A DNA stretch of 43,404 nucleotides from RFTU01 sp032122355 (GCA_032122355.1 JAUMCS010000039.1:1-43404); one strand, 5' to 3'. Positions 25,827 to 34,697 are shown, numbered from the stretch's first letter. Notes: a model not told the origin generated them from the sequence alone. Numbers and translations are program-made.

Positions 25827-26800
25827 TGCTCAGTATGGGATGAGTTACTAGTCGGTTCATAATTTTTTGAAATTGTACGGTATTTGATTGGGCTGTGCCC
25901 AAACTCTTTCTTGAAAGCTAAAATAAAGTTATTAACGTTGGAATATCCCAACAGATTGGATATAACTTTTAGGGGAGTCATGGTTTTTTGTAAGAGTCGA
26001 GCAGCTTCATTGAAGCGTGTTTTTTGAGCAAATTTGGCAAGTGAAATCCCGTAGGTATGCATAAACTTTAGATTAATTGCCCTAGCTGAGATATGGAACC
26101 GGTTCTCAATTTCGGCGTAAGAGATCAACTTTCCCCCGGTTTTCTCAATCTCAGCGTACAGGATACGGGCGATACTTTCGGTGTTGAGAAATTTATTCTT
26201 GGTTTTGTCGCTGATATGATATTCGGCTAATGAGATGAGAAAATCAATAGCTGATTGTTGAATTCTTATTTTTTCTGATTCAGAGATTTTTTTCTCGGGA
26301 TATTCAAAATAAGCGGGATTGGAGAAAATCGATAATCTCTTGATAAATGATATGGTATTTTCTGAGCTATCTTCTAGCTGTGATATAAATACCTTGAAAT
26401 AATAAGATCCAAATAATTTTTCAATCAATGAGAGTGGAAATGTTAAGGTGACCAATCGTACATCGGTATGGGTGTCGAATTGGTAGGAAATTTGTTTGTC
26501 TCGTGCGATGCTAAAGAAAAATCCATTTTGATTTAGATGGTGTTCTTTTGATGAATTAACCTCTTGAAGGGTAACTGAACCATTCAGTAATACTTGAATA
26601 AATAATGAGGTTTCTTTGAAATCTATTTTTGCAGTATTACGGTATAGGGTATCTAACTGTGGTGGGTGGAATATAAGCTGTGTTCTGGATAAGGTTATAC
26701 CAGAAGGACACTCCAATCGAATGGTTTCAATTTCATCTCGGCCATTGCTCAGAAAGTGTCTTTTTCTTTCAATCCCCTTATTCTCTTGAATCGCATTCAT
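25823..26800 (-). CDS. AraC-family transcriptional regulator
   Basis: This 325-residue protein has an N-terminal sensor-like half of unknown ligand and a C-terminal AraC DNA-binding domain (about 220-312). The two helix-turn-helix units are ISYAEIENRFHISARAINLKF and MTPLKVISNLLGYSNVNNF, followed by the family-typical FKKEFGHSPIKYR. It is AT-rich with many Lys, Ile and Asn codons, unlike rne next door. The stop overlaps the TpsB start by 4 bases, so the pair is translationally coupled; the regulator probably controls its own operon and perhaps a distant cargo gene. No good Shine-Dalgarno is seen at 26800. A short inverted repeat (ATTCA, 5 bases, TGAAT; 26795-26809) covers the start. Confidence 0.88.
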   Translation of the reverse strand: MNAIQENKGIERKRHFLSNGRDEIETIRLECPSGITLSRTQLIFHPPQLDTLYRNTAKIDFKETSLFIQVLLNGSVTLQEVNSSKEHHLNQNGFFFSIARDKQISYQFDTHTDVRLVTLTFPLSLIEKLFGSYYFKVFISQLEDSSENTISFIKRLSIFSNPAYFEYPEKKISESEKIRIQQSAIDFLISLAEYHISDKTKNKFLNTESIARILYAEIEKTGGKLISYAEIENRFHISARAINLKFMHTYGISLAKFAQKTRFNEAARLLQKTMTPLKVISNLLGYSNVNNFILAFKKEFGHSPIKYRTISKNYEPTSNSSHTEQ

Positions 26801-26849
26801 ATCGTGAATGTAATATCAAAACAGCAGGCTAGAGCTTTAAAAATTTTTT

Positions 26850-29438
26850 CTAGGAATCAAATGGCATTTTGAGATTGCCGAGATTTTTCCGTGTTTCCAC
26901 CAGTACTAAAGGCCCCTCATCAATGATTTGTACCGGGCGTGGAGGGCGTGGTACATGTGCAGGTTTAGGCATAGAGGCAATGAGTTCTTGTGCCTCACGA
27001 ATTTTGTCAGCATTGGAATGTACCCATATGAGCTGTACATTCTGTGTGATGGACTGAAGATCTTCTATGGGTAGAACGTAAGGGGTCTGAGGTGGTAATG
27101 GTTTATTTTGAGTAACCTTAACTTGTCCTTGAGTTTTTTCCTCTGGAATGGTCGCTGCAGTTGCTACGGTTAATGTTTGCCCAGTATCGACTGGCGTTGT
27201 TGAATCTGGGGGGAGTGGTTGATGCGCCTCAGTATGCGTTCTGTGGCGATTGTTGTTTCTTCGGCGGCCATGTCGTGAACCATCGTCTGTTTCAGTGGTG
27301 ACTTTTACGGATGTGTCCACTGACTTGAGTGCCTCTGCGGAGGTAATCGCATGTTCTGCTGGTGCCGCTTCACCCAGTGCTTCGCCAGAATCCTGCGATA
27401 ATGTAGGACGGTTACGCCCTCCCCGTTCATGTCTTGCAGGCCTTCGATCTCGTTTGCCTTGGGTCTCAGGTGAGCTATTTTCTTCCAAACCAGCAGGCGT
27501 AGGATAAGCGATAGTTTTTTCTTTATGGCTACGGTTATTGGTTTTGGCGCCGCTATTCGGTTCGAGTGGTGCCGCAGTAGGCCGTTGACCTTGAGCTGGA
27601 CGAGATTCGGACTGGAATTTGGTTTTTCCTTCACCACGACCTTCTCGTGGTTTTCTGTGGGTAGGGGGAACAGGTTTCACCTCGGGTGCTGCCTCTGCTC
27701 GGGGTTTGGCTGTTGTGCCGGTGGTTTCAGTATCTCCGGCTAAAAATTTACGCAACCAACCAAAGAAGCCCCCAGTACTGGTGCTTTCTGGTTCTACTTT
27801 GGCTTTACGAGCAGATGCTGTGGGCTTTGGTGGTGCGGGTTCATCACGCAATACGCCTTTGATGACAGGTTCTTGCTTAGGTTTGCTTTGTTCTCGCCGA
27901 GTGATGGCCAGCTCATCAGCCGGTTCTTCAATCATGGTATATGAAGCACGCAGTGAATCAATGCGCGGGTCATCGTGCTTGAGGCGTTCTAATTTGTAAT
28001 TAGGGGTATGTATATGAGGATTGGGAATTAACAGAACGTTGACGCGCTGTTTGATTTCGATTTTGCTGATCTCATGTCGCTTCTCATTGAGTAAGAATGA
28101 GGTGACTTCAACTGGAACTTGCACATGCACTGCGGCGGTATTGTCCTTCATGGATTCTTCTTGCACCATCCGAAGGATTTGTAATGCGGAGCTTTCCGTA
28201 TCGCGGATATGACCTGTGCCATTACAACGCGGGCAGGGTGTGTGCGAGCCTTCTGATAAGGCTGGGCGTAGCCTTTGGCGGCTAATTTCTAATAAACCAA
28301 ATTTACTGATGGAAGCAAATTGAACACGTGCTCTGTCTTGACGGAGAGAATCCTTGAGGCGTTGCTCAACATCGCGCCGGTTGCGCGTTTCTTCCATGTC
28401 AATAAAGTCAACCACAATCAATCCGCCCAAATCGCGCAAACGCATTTGACGCGCGATTTCATCGGCGGCTTCTAGGTTGGTGCGAGTAGCCGTTTCTTCG
28501 ATATCCCCACCACGTGTAGCGCGCGCTGAGTTGACATCGACCGATACCAGTGCTTCGGTGTGGTCAATGACAATCGCACCGCCAGAGGGCAGGTTAACCG
28601 TGCGGCTAAAGGCGGTTTCAATTTGATGCTCAATTTGAAACCGGCTGAACAGGGGGGTATCATCGCGATAGCGTTTGACACGGTGATCTTGATCAGGCAT
28701 GACGTGCGTCATGAATTGATGCGCCTGCTCGAAAATGTCATCAGTATCTATCAATATTTCACTGATGTCTGCAGTGAAGTAGTCGCGTATGGCCCGAATA
28801 ACCAAAGAGCTTTCCTGGTAAATGAGAAATGCCCCTTTACCTGCCTTGCCAGCCGCATCAATGGCAGACCAGAGCTTGAGCATGTAGTTCAAGTCCCACT
28901 GTAACTCGGCTGCAGTACGCCCGATACCCGCTGTTCGCGCAATTAAGCTCATGCCTTTGGGGTGTTGGAGTTGCTCCATGGCTTCTTTGAGCTCTTCCCG
29001 TTCATCGCCTTCAATTCGGCGGCTGACTCCACCACCTCGGGGGTTGTTCGGCATCAATACCAAGTATCGTCCGGCCAGGCTAATAAATGTGGTAAGGGCA
29101 GCACCTTTGTTGCCGCGCTCTTCTTTCTCAACTTGAACCATGAGTTCAGTGCCGTTGGAAATGACATCTTGAATGCGAGCATCTTTCAGCGGAACACCAG
29201 GTTTGAAGTACTCTTTTCCAATTTCTTTGAAAGGTAAGAAGCCATGGCGCTCTTCACCGTAATCCACAAAACAAGCTTCAAGTGAGGGCTCTACTCGGGT
29301 AACAACCGCTTTGTAGATATTACCTTTGCGTTGTTCACGGCCTTCGATTTCCGTTTCAAAATCAAGAAGTTTTTGTCCTTCGACAATCGCCAAGCGCCTT
29401 TCTTCGGGCTGCGTGGCGTTAATGAGCATGCGTTTCAT
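26850..29438 (-). CDS. rne: Ribonuclease E
   Basis: RNase E is the main endonuclease for mRNA decay and rRNA/tRNA processing and the scaffold of the degradosome. The start is set at the ATG of MKRMLINATQPEE, which matches the conserved N-terminus; the open frame runs 94 codons further upstream but is non-conserved leader. The protein has 862 residues. The S1 domain lies near residues 36-120. Catalytic Asp are D301 (VSVDVNS) and D344 (VVDFIDM). The Zn-link is C402-PR-C405. The C-terminal half (about 560-860) is a low-complexity, Pro/Arg/Lys/Glu-rich region, as expected for a scaffold and RNA-binding tail. It is divergent from rluC. Confidence 0.97.
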   Translation of the reverse strand: MKRMLINATQPEERRLAIVEGQKLLDFETEIEGREQRKGNIYKAVVTRVEPSLEACFVDYGEERHGFLPFKEIGKEYFKPGVPLKDARIQDVISNGTELMVQVEKEERGNKGAALTTFISLAGRYLVLMPNNPRGGGVSRRIEGDEREELKEAMEQLQHPKGMSLIARTAGIGRTAAELQWDLNYMLKLWSAIDAAGKAGKGAFLIYQESSLVIRAIRDYFTADISEILIDTDDIFEQAHQFMTHVMPDQDHRVKRYRDDTPLFSRFQIEHQIETAFSRTVNLPSGGAIVIDHTEALVSVDVNSARATRGGDIEETATRTNLEAADEIARQMRLRDLGGLIVVDFIDMEETRNRRDVEQRLKDSLRQDRARVQFASISKFGLLEISRQRLRPALSEGSHTPCPRCNGTGHIRDTESSALQILRMVQEESMKDNTAAVHVQVPVEVTSFLLNEKRHEISKIEIKQRVNVLLIPNPHIHTPNYKLERLKHDDPRIDSLRASYTMIEEPADELAITRREQSKPKQEPVIKGVLRDEPAPPKPTASARKAKVEPESTSTGGFFGWLRKFLAGDTETTGTTAKPRAEAAPEVKPVPPTHRKPREGRGEGKTKFQSESRPAQGQRPTAAPLEPNSGAKTNNRSHKEKTIAYPTPAGLEENSSPETQGKRDRRPARHERGGRNRPTLSQDSGEALGEAAPAEHAITSAEALKSVDTSVKVTTETDDGSRHGRRRNNNRHRTHTEAHQPLPPDSTTPVDTGQTLTVATAATIPEEKTQGQVKVTQNKPLPPQTPYVLPIEDLQSITQNVQLIWVHSNADKIREAQELIASMPKPAHVPRPPRPVQIIDEGPLVLVETRKNLGNLKMPFDS

Positions 29439-29642
29439 TTGCTTAGTTTCAATGGGTGTGTCATAGATGCACATGGCATCATGACTTAAGTTGAACACAA
29501 CAGAGTGAAAACGCGAGTAGATGAAGTGTGCGCTTAGCTTTGTTGTGCGAAAATAGGGTATGCGAACCTCCGTTCGGTGCCTAGATATATTGATGGTGTC
29601 CGAGTAAACTCCTTCATCCAATTCACATCCAACAATCGTATC

Positions 29643-30629
29643 GTGGCTCAGCCGATTATAAATCACTCCAACCTTCAAAATGTTCGCCTTTTTCAGGTAG
29701 ATGAGTCTTCTGAGGGGCAAAGATTAGATAATTTCTTGATTCGGCATCTGAAGGGTGTTCCCAAATCTCATATTTATCAATTAATTCGTTCAGGTCAAGT
29801 AAGAATTAATAAAAAACGGACGCAAGCAGATGCCAGACTAGAAATAAACGACTGTGTTCGAGTTCCACCTGTACGTATGGCGCAGGGAGATGTAGAGAAA
29901 AAAATTTTGGGTCGTGAATTTCCCATATTGTTCGAAGATGACTATTTGCTGATCATTGATAAACCCAGCGGTGTAGCGGTGCATGGGGGCTCAGGGGTGA
30001 GTTCAGGGGTCATAGAGCAGTTGCGGCAAGTTCGACCACAGGCGCGATTTTTGGAGTTGGTGCATCGTATTGACAGAGAAACTTCTGGCATTTTAATTTT
30101 GGCGAAGAAACGCAGTGCCCTAACGGCGCTGCAAGATCAATTTCGCCAGCATGGCAAAGGTGGAGCTGAAAAATCAATTCGAAAGTCTTATGCTGCACTG
30201 GTGGTGGGGCATTGGCCGAAAAATGTGAAGGTGATTGATCAAGCCTTGCAAAAATGCTTAGACGCACAGGGGCAGCGTGTTGTGCGTGCGGTGAGTGCCG
30301 ATCACCCCGAAGGTTTGCGATCGATATCCCTGGTGAATGCGGTGCAACATCTTTCGAATTACAGTTTGTTGGATGTTCACATCAAAACGGGGCGTACCCA
30401 TCAAATTCGGGTGCATTTGTCTCATCAGGATTATCCGATAGTCGGCGACCCTAAATACGGTGATTTTTTGCACAATCGCGACTTAAGCCGAGGCACTTAT
30501 CGCTTTGGGCGTATGTTTTTACATGCGCAACAAATCGAATTTAATCACCCCATTCATGGCGAGCGTATGGTCATTACATGCCAACTTCCCGCTGATTGCT
30601 TGAATTTTTTGCAAGCTTTGGCGGGATAA
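29643..30629 (+). CDS. rluC: 23S rRNA pseudouridine synthase RluC (RluA family)
   Basis: RluC makes pseudouridines at 955, 2504 and 2580 of 23S rRNA (E. coli numbering). An S4 domain comes first (EGQRLDNFLIRHLKGVPKSH, then IYQLIRSGQVRIN), then the catalytic domain with HRIDRETSGILILAKKRSAL, which holds the active-site Asp, and KTGRTHQIRVHLSHQDYPIVGDPKYG. The GTG at 29643 is chosen because homologues begin about 25-30 residues before QRLDNF; the frame is open to a GTG at 29577. Neither has a clear ribosome-binding site. Divergence from rne is the usual arrangement in proteobacteria. Confidence 0.92.
   Translation: MAQPIINHSNLQNVRLFQVDESSEGQRLDNFLIRHLKGVPKSHIYQLIRSGQVRINKKRTQADARLEINDCVRVPPVRMAQGDVEKKILGREFPILFEDDYLLIIDKPSGVAVHGGSGVSSGVIEQLRQVRPQARFLELVHRIDRETSGILILAKKRSALTALQDQFRQHGKGGAEKSIRKSYAALVVGHWPKNVKVIDQALQKCLDAQGQRVVRAVSADHPEGLRSISLVNAVQHLSNYSLLDVHIKTGRTHQIRVHLSHQDYPIVGDPKYGDFLHNRDLSRGTYRFGRMFLHAQQIEFNHPIHGERMVITCQLPADCLNFLQALAG
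29655..29660 (-). promoter_or_regulatory. Candidate -10 element of the rne promoter
   Basis: On the minus strand a perfect TATAAT lies 217 bases before the rne ATG; a convincing -35 is not seen. If used, it gives an mRNA leader of about 210 bases. E. coli rne also has a long leader, used for autoregulation by RNase E. The leader contains a short CGAAC/GTTCG hairpin near 29563-29575. The call rests on the -10 match and context only. Confidence 0.3.
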
Positions 30630-30651
30630 TCCAGATGAGGGTGGGGTAATA

Positions 30652-31317
30652 ATGAGAAAAAATCATCGATATAGCTTGATCGTTTTTGACTGGGATGGTA
30701 CTTTGTTTGATTCAACTGCATTGATCGTGCGCTGTATTCAAAATGCCTGTCAAGACATGGGCTTAGCACGACCAACACAGGAGCAAGCATCGTATGTGAT
30801 TGGGTTGGGTTTGAATGATGCCCTGCAGCATGCCGTACCGGATTTGCCAGCCACACAATATCCAGAGTTAAGTCGGCGTTATCGACAGCATTATTTGGCA
30901 GCCCAGCACGAGATCAGCTTATTTGAGGGCAGCTTGGCTATGCTGCAAGATCTCAAATTGCGTCAGCATTGGATCAGTATTGCCACGGGTAAAAGCCGCC
31001 GTGGCTTAGATGAGGCGCTTGCTCATGTGGATTTGAAAGGCTTGTTTGATGCTACCCGCACTGCGGATGAAACGCTATCTAAACCCGACCCCTTGATGCT
31101 GCTAGAGTTGATGGATGAGTTGAGTGTGGCACCTGAGCAGGTTTTGATGATTGGTGACACAACTCATGATTTACGTATGGCCCAAAATGCGGGTGTGGCC
31201 AGTGTGGCTGTGGCATACGGTGCGCATGATAAGGATATGTTCACGGAATATGGGCCGTTGTATGTGGCACCCAGCACGCCGGCCCTACATGAGTGGTTGA
31301 TTCATAACGCTTCATAG
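30652..31317 (+). CDS. HAD-family phosphatase (phosphoglycolate phosphatase-like)
   Basis: This is a 221-residue HAD subfamily IA hydrolase. Motif I is DWDGT at residues 13-17 (nucleophile D13). Motif II is the Thr of IATGKSRRGL, motif III the Lys of SKPDPLML, and motif IV is MIGDTTHDLRMAQNAG. A helical cap lies between motifs I and II. The gene lies 22 bases after rluC on the same strand, the usual place for a Gph-like HAD in Burkholderiales. The substrate is not provable from sequence: phosphoglycolate, pyrophosphate and nucleotides are all used by close relatives. Confidence 0.88.
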   Translation: MRKNHRYSLIVFDWDGTLFDSTALIVRCIQNACQDMGLARPTQEQASYVIGLGLNDALQHAVPDLPATQYPELSRRYRQHYLAAQHEISLFEGSLAMLQDLKLRQHWISIATGKSRRGLDEALAHVDLKGLFDATRTADETLSKPDPLMLLELMDELSVAPEQVLMIGDTTHDLRMAQNAGVASVAVAYGAHDKDMFTEYGPLYVAPSTPALHEWLIHNAS

Positions 31318-31331
31318 AACGGAAATTCAGC

Positions 31332-31847
31332 ATGACCATCAATCAACAGCCATCTTCGGCGGTGCAGGTGATTAAGAAGTATCCGAACCGGCGTTTATAT
31401 GACACAAAAAGTAGTAGCTACATCACCTTGAGTGATGTGAAACAAATGGTTTTGCAGGCCAAACCTTTTATAGTGCAGGATGCCAAAACCGATGCCGATA
31501 TCACCCGAAGTATTTTATTGCAAATTATCTTAGAAGAGGAAACTGCGGGTGTACCGATGTTTTCAACGGCTATGTTGAGCAACATTATCCGATTCTACGG
31601 CCATGCGATGCAGGGCTTGATGGGGCGTTATTTGGACTCGAATTTTGAGGCATTTTTAGCTTACCAGCAGCACTTAGCAGAACAGTCCAAAGGCTTGTAT
31701 GAGCCCAGTGCTTTGGTGCCCGATGTATGGGCCCAGTGGCTGGAACAATCACAAGATATGTTAAAAAAGTTTCCATCCCCTTTTCCATCCGGCAGTGTTC
31801 CTTTTTTCTCGACTTTTTCTATGACCCCTCCGAAAGACAAGCCCTAG
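31332..31847 (+). CDS. phaR: Polyhydroxyalkanoate synthesis repressor PhaR
   Basis: PhaR represses phasin genes and binds PHA granules. The N-terminal DNA-binding domain is recognisable in VIKKYPNRRLYDTKSSSYIT followed by LSDVKQMVLQAKPFIVQDAKT. The accumulation-regulator part follows: ILLQIILEEETAGVPMFSTAML, then IIRFYGHAMQGLMGRYLDSN. It is 171 residues with a Pro/Ser/Phe-rich tail. PhaR next to rimO is common in Burkholderiales. It suggests that the organism can store polyhydroxyalkanoate, although no pha synthesis genes are in this window. Confidence 0.93.
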   Translation: MTINQQPSSAVQVIKKYPNRRLYDTKSSSYITLSDVKQMVLQAKPFIVQDAKTDADITRSILLQIILEEETAGVPMFSTAMLSNIIRFYGHAMQGLMGRYLDSNFEAFLAYQQHLAEQSKGLYEPSALVPDVWAQWLEQSQDMLKKFPSPFPSGSVPFFSTFSMTPPKDKP

Positions 31848-31863
31848 CTTGGGTACCCACCAT

Positions 31864-33279
31864 ATGACTTCTACTTTTGATATGCCTACACCCATGACCG
31901 ATTTAGCCAAAACCTATTCCGCTGCGGTACCCAAAATTGGTTTTGTTTCTTTGGGTTGCCCTAAAGCATTAACAGACTCAGAGCTGATACTGACTCAGCT
32001 GAGCGCAGAGGGTTATGCCACCAGTAAGTCCTACGAAGGGGCTGATTTGGTGATTGTCAATACCTGCGGTTTTATCGATGAAGCGGTGAAGGAGAGTTTA
32101 GATGCGATTGGAGAGGCATTGGCTGCCAATGGCCGCGTGATCGTGACCGGCTGCTTAGGGGCCAAACAAACGGAAAATGGGGGTAATTTGGTGGCGCAAA
32201 CGCACCCCAAAGTGTTGGCTGTGACGGGCCCGCACGCAACCGATGAGGTGATGGATGCCGTGCATCGGCATGTGCCTAAGCCCCATGATCCATTTGTGGA
32301 TTTGGTACCTGCGCAGGGTATCAAGCTCACGCCAAGACACTATGCTTACCTTAAAATCAGTGAAGGGTGTAACCACCGTTGCACTTTTTGTATTATCCCT
32401 TCCATGCGGGGTGATTTGGTGTCACGGCCAATTGGGGATATTTTGGGCGAAGCTCAGCGTTTGTTTGAATCGGGCGTGCGTGAACTGTTGGTAGTCAGCC
32501 AAGATACCAGTGCTTATGGCGTGGATGTTAAATATCGCACCGGTTTTTGGGATGGCAAGCCCGTAAAAACGCGCCTACCTGAATTGTGCGAAAAATTGGG
32601 TGATTTAGCCCGCCCCTATGGCGCTTGGGTTCGTTTGCATTATGTTTATCCGTATCCCCATGTAGACGAGGTACTGCCACTGATGGCTTCAGGCCATATA
32701 TTGCCTTATTTGGATGTGCCATTGCAGCATTCGCACCCTGATGTATTGCGCCGTATGAAGCGGCCTGCATCGGGTGAACGCAACCTTGAGCGTATTCAAC
32801 AATGGCGCCAGCAATGCCCTGAATTGGTGATACGCAGTACTTTTATCGCGGGTTTTCCGGGCGAAACCGAAGCCGAGTTCGAGCATTTGCTGGAGTTTGT
32901 TGAGGCCGCTGAGATTGATCGCGCGGGCTGTTTTGCATATTCACCCGTGAAGGGTGCTGCGGCGAATGATTTACCAGGGGCTTTACCCGATGTGATTAGG
33001 CAAGAACGGCAAAGCCGCTTTATGGCTAAAGCAGAAGCCGTTTCCGTTCAGCGGCTACAACGCCGGCAGGGTGCGGTGATGCAAGTCCTGGTGGATCGTG
33101 CCATTGCCATGGGTAAAAAGGGGGGTGTGGGCCGAACTTATGCTGATGCCCCCGAGATTGATGGCAGTGTGACAATATTGCCGTCAACCAAAGCGTCTAA
33201 AACCATCAAGGTGGGCGAATTTGCCAAGGTTCGAATCGTCAGTGTGAATGGGCATGACTTGACAGGGGAGCTGATTTAA
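31864..33279 (+). CDS. rimO: Ribosomal protein S12 methylthiotransferase RimO
   Basis: RimO methylthiolates Asp89 of ribosomal protein S12. It is a radical-SAM enzyme with two [4Fe-4S] clusters. The N-terminal cluster uses C32, C68 and C97 (GCPKALTDSE, VNTCGFID, VTGCLGAK). The SAM cluster is C169-x3-C173-x2-C176 in EGCNHRCTFCIIPS. A TRAM domain ends the protein. It has 471 residues from the ATG at 31864; the TTG at 31849 and the ATGs at residues 7 and 11 are alternatives. It is convergent with smpB; a GCCACC/GGTGGC hairpin (33283-33309) spans the 19-base spacer. Confidence 0.96.
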   Translation: MTSTFDMPTPMTDLAKTYSAAVPKIGFVSLGCPKALTDSELILTQLSAEGYATSKSYEGADLVIVNTCGFIDEAVKESLDAIGEALAANGRVIVTGCLGAKQTENGGNLVAQTHPKVLAVTGPHATDEVMDAVHRHVPKPHDPFVDLVPAQGIKLTPRHYAYLKISEGCNHRCTFCIIPSMRGDLVSRPIGDILGEAQRLFESGVRELLVVSQDTSAYGVDVKYRTGFWDGKPVKTRLPELCEKLGDLARPYGAWVRLHYVYPYPHVDEVLPLMASGHILPYLDVPLQHSHPDVLRRMKRPASGERNLERIQQWRQQCPELVIRSTFIAGFPGETEAEFEHLLEFVEAAEIDRAGCFAYSPVKGAAANDLPGALPDVIRQERQSRFMAKAEAVSVQRLQRRQGAVMQVLVDRAIAMGKKGGVGRTYADAPEIDGSVTILPSTKASKTIKVGEFAKVRIVSVNGHDLTGELI

Positions 33280-33298
33280 TTAGCCACCCTGCATGCGT

Positions 33299-33802
33299 TT
33301 AGCGGTGGCGCTGCTTCATGGCGCGTTCGACTTCACGTTTGCCTTCACGTTCTTTGATGCTTTCACGTTTATCGTATTCGGCCTTACCTTTGGCTAGTGC
33401 AATTTCAGCTTTTACCCGGCCCTGGCTGAAGTGCAGGTTTAACGGCACTAAAGTGTAGCCCCGCTGCTCGACCTTGCCGATGAGCCGCCTAATTTCGGCT
33501 TTGTGCATGAGTAGTTTTTTGGTGCGGTCGGCTTCTGGATTGACATGGGTGGATGCGCTGCGCAATGCATTGATACGGCAGCCAATCAGGCTGAGTTCGC
33601 CATTTTTTATGACCACATAACCATCGGTGAGTTGTACTTGGCCAGAGCGTATGGCTTTGACCTCCCAGCCTTGCAGGACCATTCCTGCTTCGTGGTGTTC
33701 TTCAATATGGTATTCGAATCGGGCGCGGCGATTTTCTGCAATCAGTGCCGGTGCAGTTTTTTTGCCTTGGGCTGTTTTTTTATGGGATGCAGAGGTGCTC
33801 AT
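33299..33802 (-). CDS. smpB: SsrA-binding protein SmpB
   Basis: SmpB escorts tmRNA to stalled ribosomes in trans-translation. The body is standard: ENRRARFEYHIEEHHEAGMVLQGWEVKAIR (read in parts), LTDGYVVIKNGELSLIGCRI, LLMHKAEIRRLIGKVEQRGYTLVPL. The basic C-terminal tail (YDKRESIKEREGKREVERAMK) enters the mRNA channel. A 20-residue Lys/Ala-rich N-terminal extension precedes the core. It has 167 residues. It is divergent from ratA, an arrangement shared with E. coli. The tmRNA gene itself is not in this window. Confidence 0.96.
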   Translation of the reverse strand: MSTSASHKKTAQGKKTAPALIAENRRARFEYHIEEHHEAGMVLQGWEVKAIRSGQVQLTDGYVVIKNGELSLIGCRINALRSASTHVNPEADRTKKLLMHKAEIRRLIGKVEQRGYTLVPLNLHFSQGRVKAEIALAKGKAEYDKRESIKEREGKREVERAMKQRHR

Positions 33803-33821
33803 GGTAATTCTTCAAGGTGGG

Positions 33822-33851
33822 GTGACGGGCATCATTTTGCACGATTACAAT
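33822..33851 (+). promoter_or_regulatory. Candidate promoter of ratA-rnfH
   Basis: GTGACG (33822-33827) and TACAAT (33846-33851) are separated by 18 bp in the smpB-ratA divergent spacer. The expected transcription start lies only a few bases before the ratA ATG at 33863, so the leader would be very short. Confidence 0.4.
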
Positions 33852-33862
33852 AGCATGATTGT

Positions 33863-34336
33863 ATGAAGCATGTAAAGAAATCGGTTCTATTGTGGTACTC
33901 AGCGCGCCAAATGTTTGATTTGGTCGTGGATATTCCTGCGTATCCGCAATTTTTGCCCTGGTGCGATCGTGCTGAGGTACTAGAGCAATCTGAGCACAGC
34001 ATGACTGCACGCTTGGGTTTGTCTTTCTCGGGTATCAAACATGCCTTCACGACTCGAAATACACACATCACAAATCAGCGAGTGGTCGTAGAGCTGGTCG
34101 ACGGGCCTTTTTCATTGCTAGAAGGGGCATGGGACTTTATTCCCTTGGGTAGACGTTCCGGTGCTGAGCCAGGTGAGCTTTCAGATGTGGGCGCTTGTCG
34201 CGTTGAACTTGACTTGCGCTATGCCTTTCGCAGTTTGGCATTAGAGGCCTTGGTGAGCCCTGTATTTGATCGAATTGCGAATACTTTGGTCGATTCTTTT
34301 GTGAAACGAGCCGAGAGTGTCTACGGGCCCCGATGA
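33863..34336 (+). CDS. ratA: RatA-like START-domain protein (coenzyme Q-binding COQ10 family)
   Basis: This 157-residue protein has the START/COQ10 fold. Characteristic parts are VDIPAYPQFLPWCDRAEVL near the N-terminus, then a LVDGPFSLLEGAWDF stretch and the C-terminal helix PVFDRIANTLVDSFVKRAESVYG. E. coli RatA was reported to block 50S-30S association, while eukaryotic relatives bind ubiquinone; which role holds here is unknown. It is divergent from smpB and followed 1 base after its stop by the rnfH/ratB gene, the classic order. Confidence 0.92.
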   Translation: MKHVKKSVLLWYSARQMFDLVVDIPAYPQFLPWCDRAEVLEQSEHSMTARLGLSFSGIKHAFTTRNTHITNQRVVVELVDGPFSLLEGAWDFIPLGRRSGAEPGELSDVGACRVELDLRYAFRSLALEALVSPVFDRIANTLVDSFVKRAESVYGPR

Positions 34337-34337
34337 T

Positions 34338-34697
34338 ATGCTCAAAATAACGGTGGTATGGGCGCCTGAACCCAGAAGCACTCAAATCTTGGAGTTGATG
34401 CTGCCGCAGGGGGCAACACTGGCGGATGCGATGTCAAAGCTGATTTCTGCTGTGCCTAAAGCGATGGCCCCAGAATTTATTTTGGGTTCAGAGGCTAGCC
34501 GATACGCGGCTAGCATATGGGGTAAATTTAAAAGCTTGGAAACCTTGCTAAAAGAGGGTGACCGCATTGAGCTTACCCGAGGTTTGAGGGTGGACCCCAA
34601 AGAGGCAAGAAGGCAGCGTTACCAAAAGCAAAATAAGGCATCCGCATCGAAGCGCGCCCGAGCGCATTCTTCTCAAAATAAACCCGCCCATTCCTGA
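34338..34697 (+). CDS. rnfH: RnfH family ubiquitin-fold protein (RatB)
   Basis: This 119-residue protein has a small beta-grasp domain: KITVVWAPEPRSTQILELMLP, then GDRIELTRGLRVDPKEARRQR, typical of RnfH. The tail (KQNKASASKRARAHSSQNK) is basic and low-complexity. The ATG at 34338 lies directly after the ratA stop (TGA at 34334-34336); the GTG at 34317 would overlap ratA. It is the second gene of the ratA-rnfH pair. Biochemical function is not established; a toxin-antitoxin role for the E. coli pair is disputed. Confidence 0.9.
   Translation: MLKITVVWAPEPRSTQILELMLPQGATLADAMSKLISAVPKAMAPEFILGSEASRYAASIWGKFKSLETLLKEGDRIELTRGLRVDPKEARRQRYQKQNKASASKRARAHSSQNKPAHS

Noticed and set aside
29439..29720. 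Upstream extension of the rne frame by 94 codons
   Set aside because: RNase E proteins begin at MKRMLINATQ; the extension has no RNase E character and overlaps the rluC start region.
33863..34697. ratA-rnfH as a toxin-antitoxin system
   Set aside because: The pair is a conserved chromosomal neighbour of smpB; the toxin-antitoxin reading from E. coli is disputed, and nothing in the sequence supports it here.
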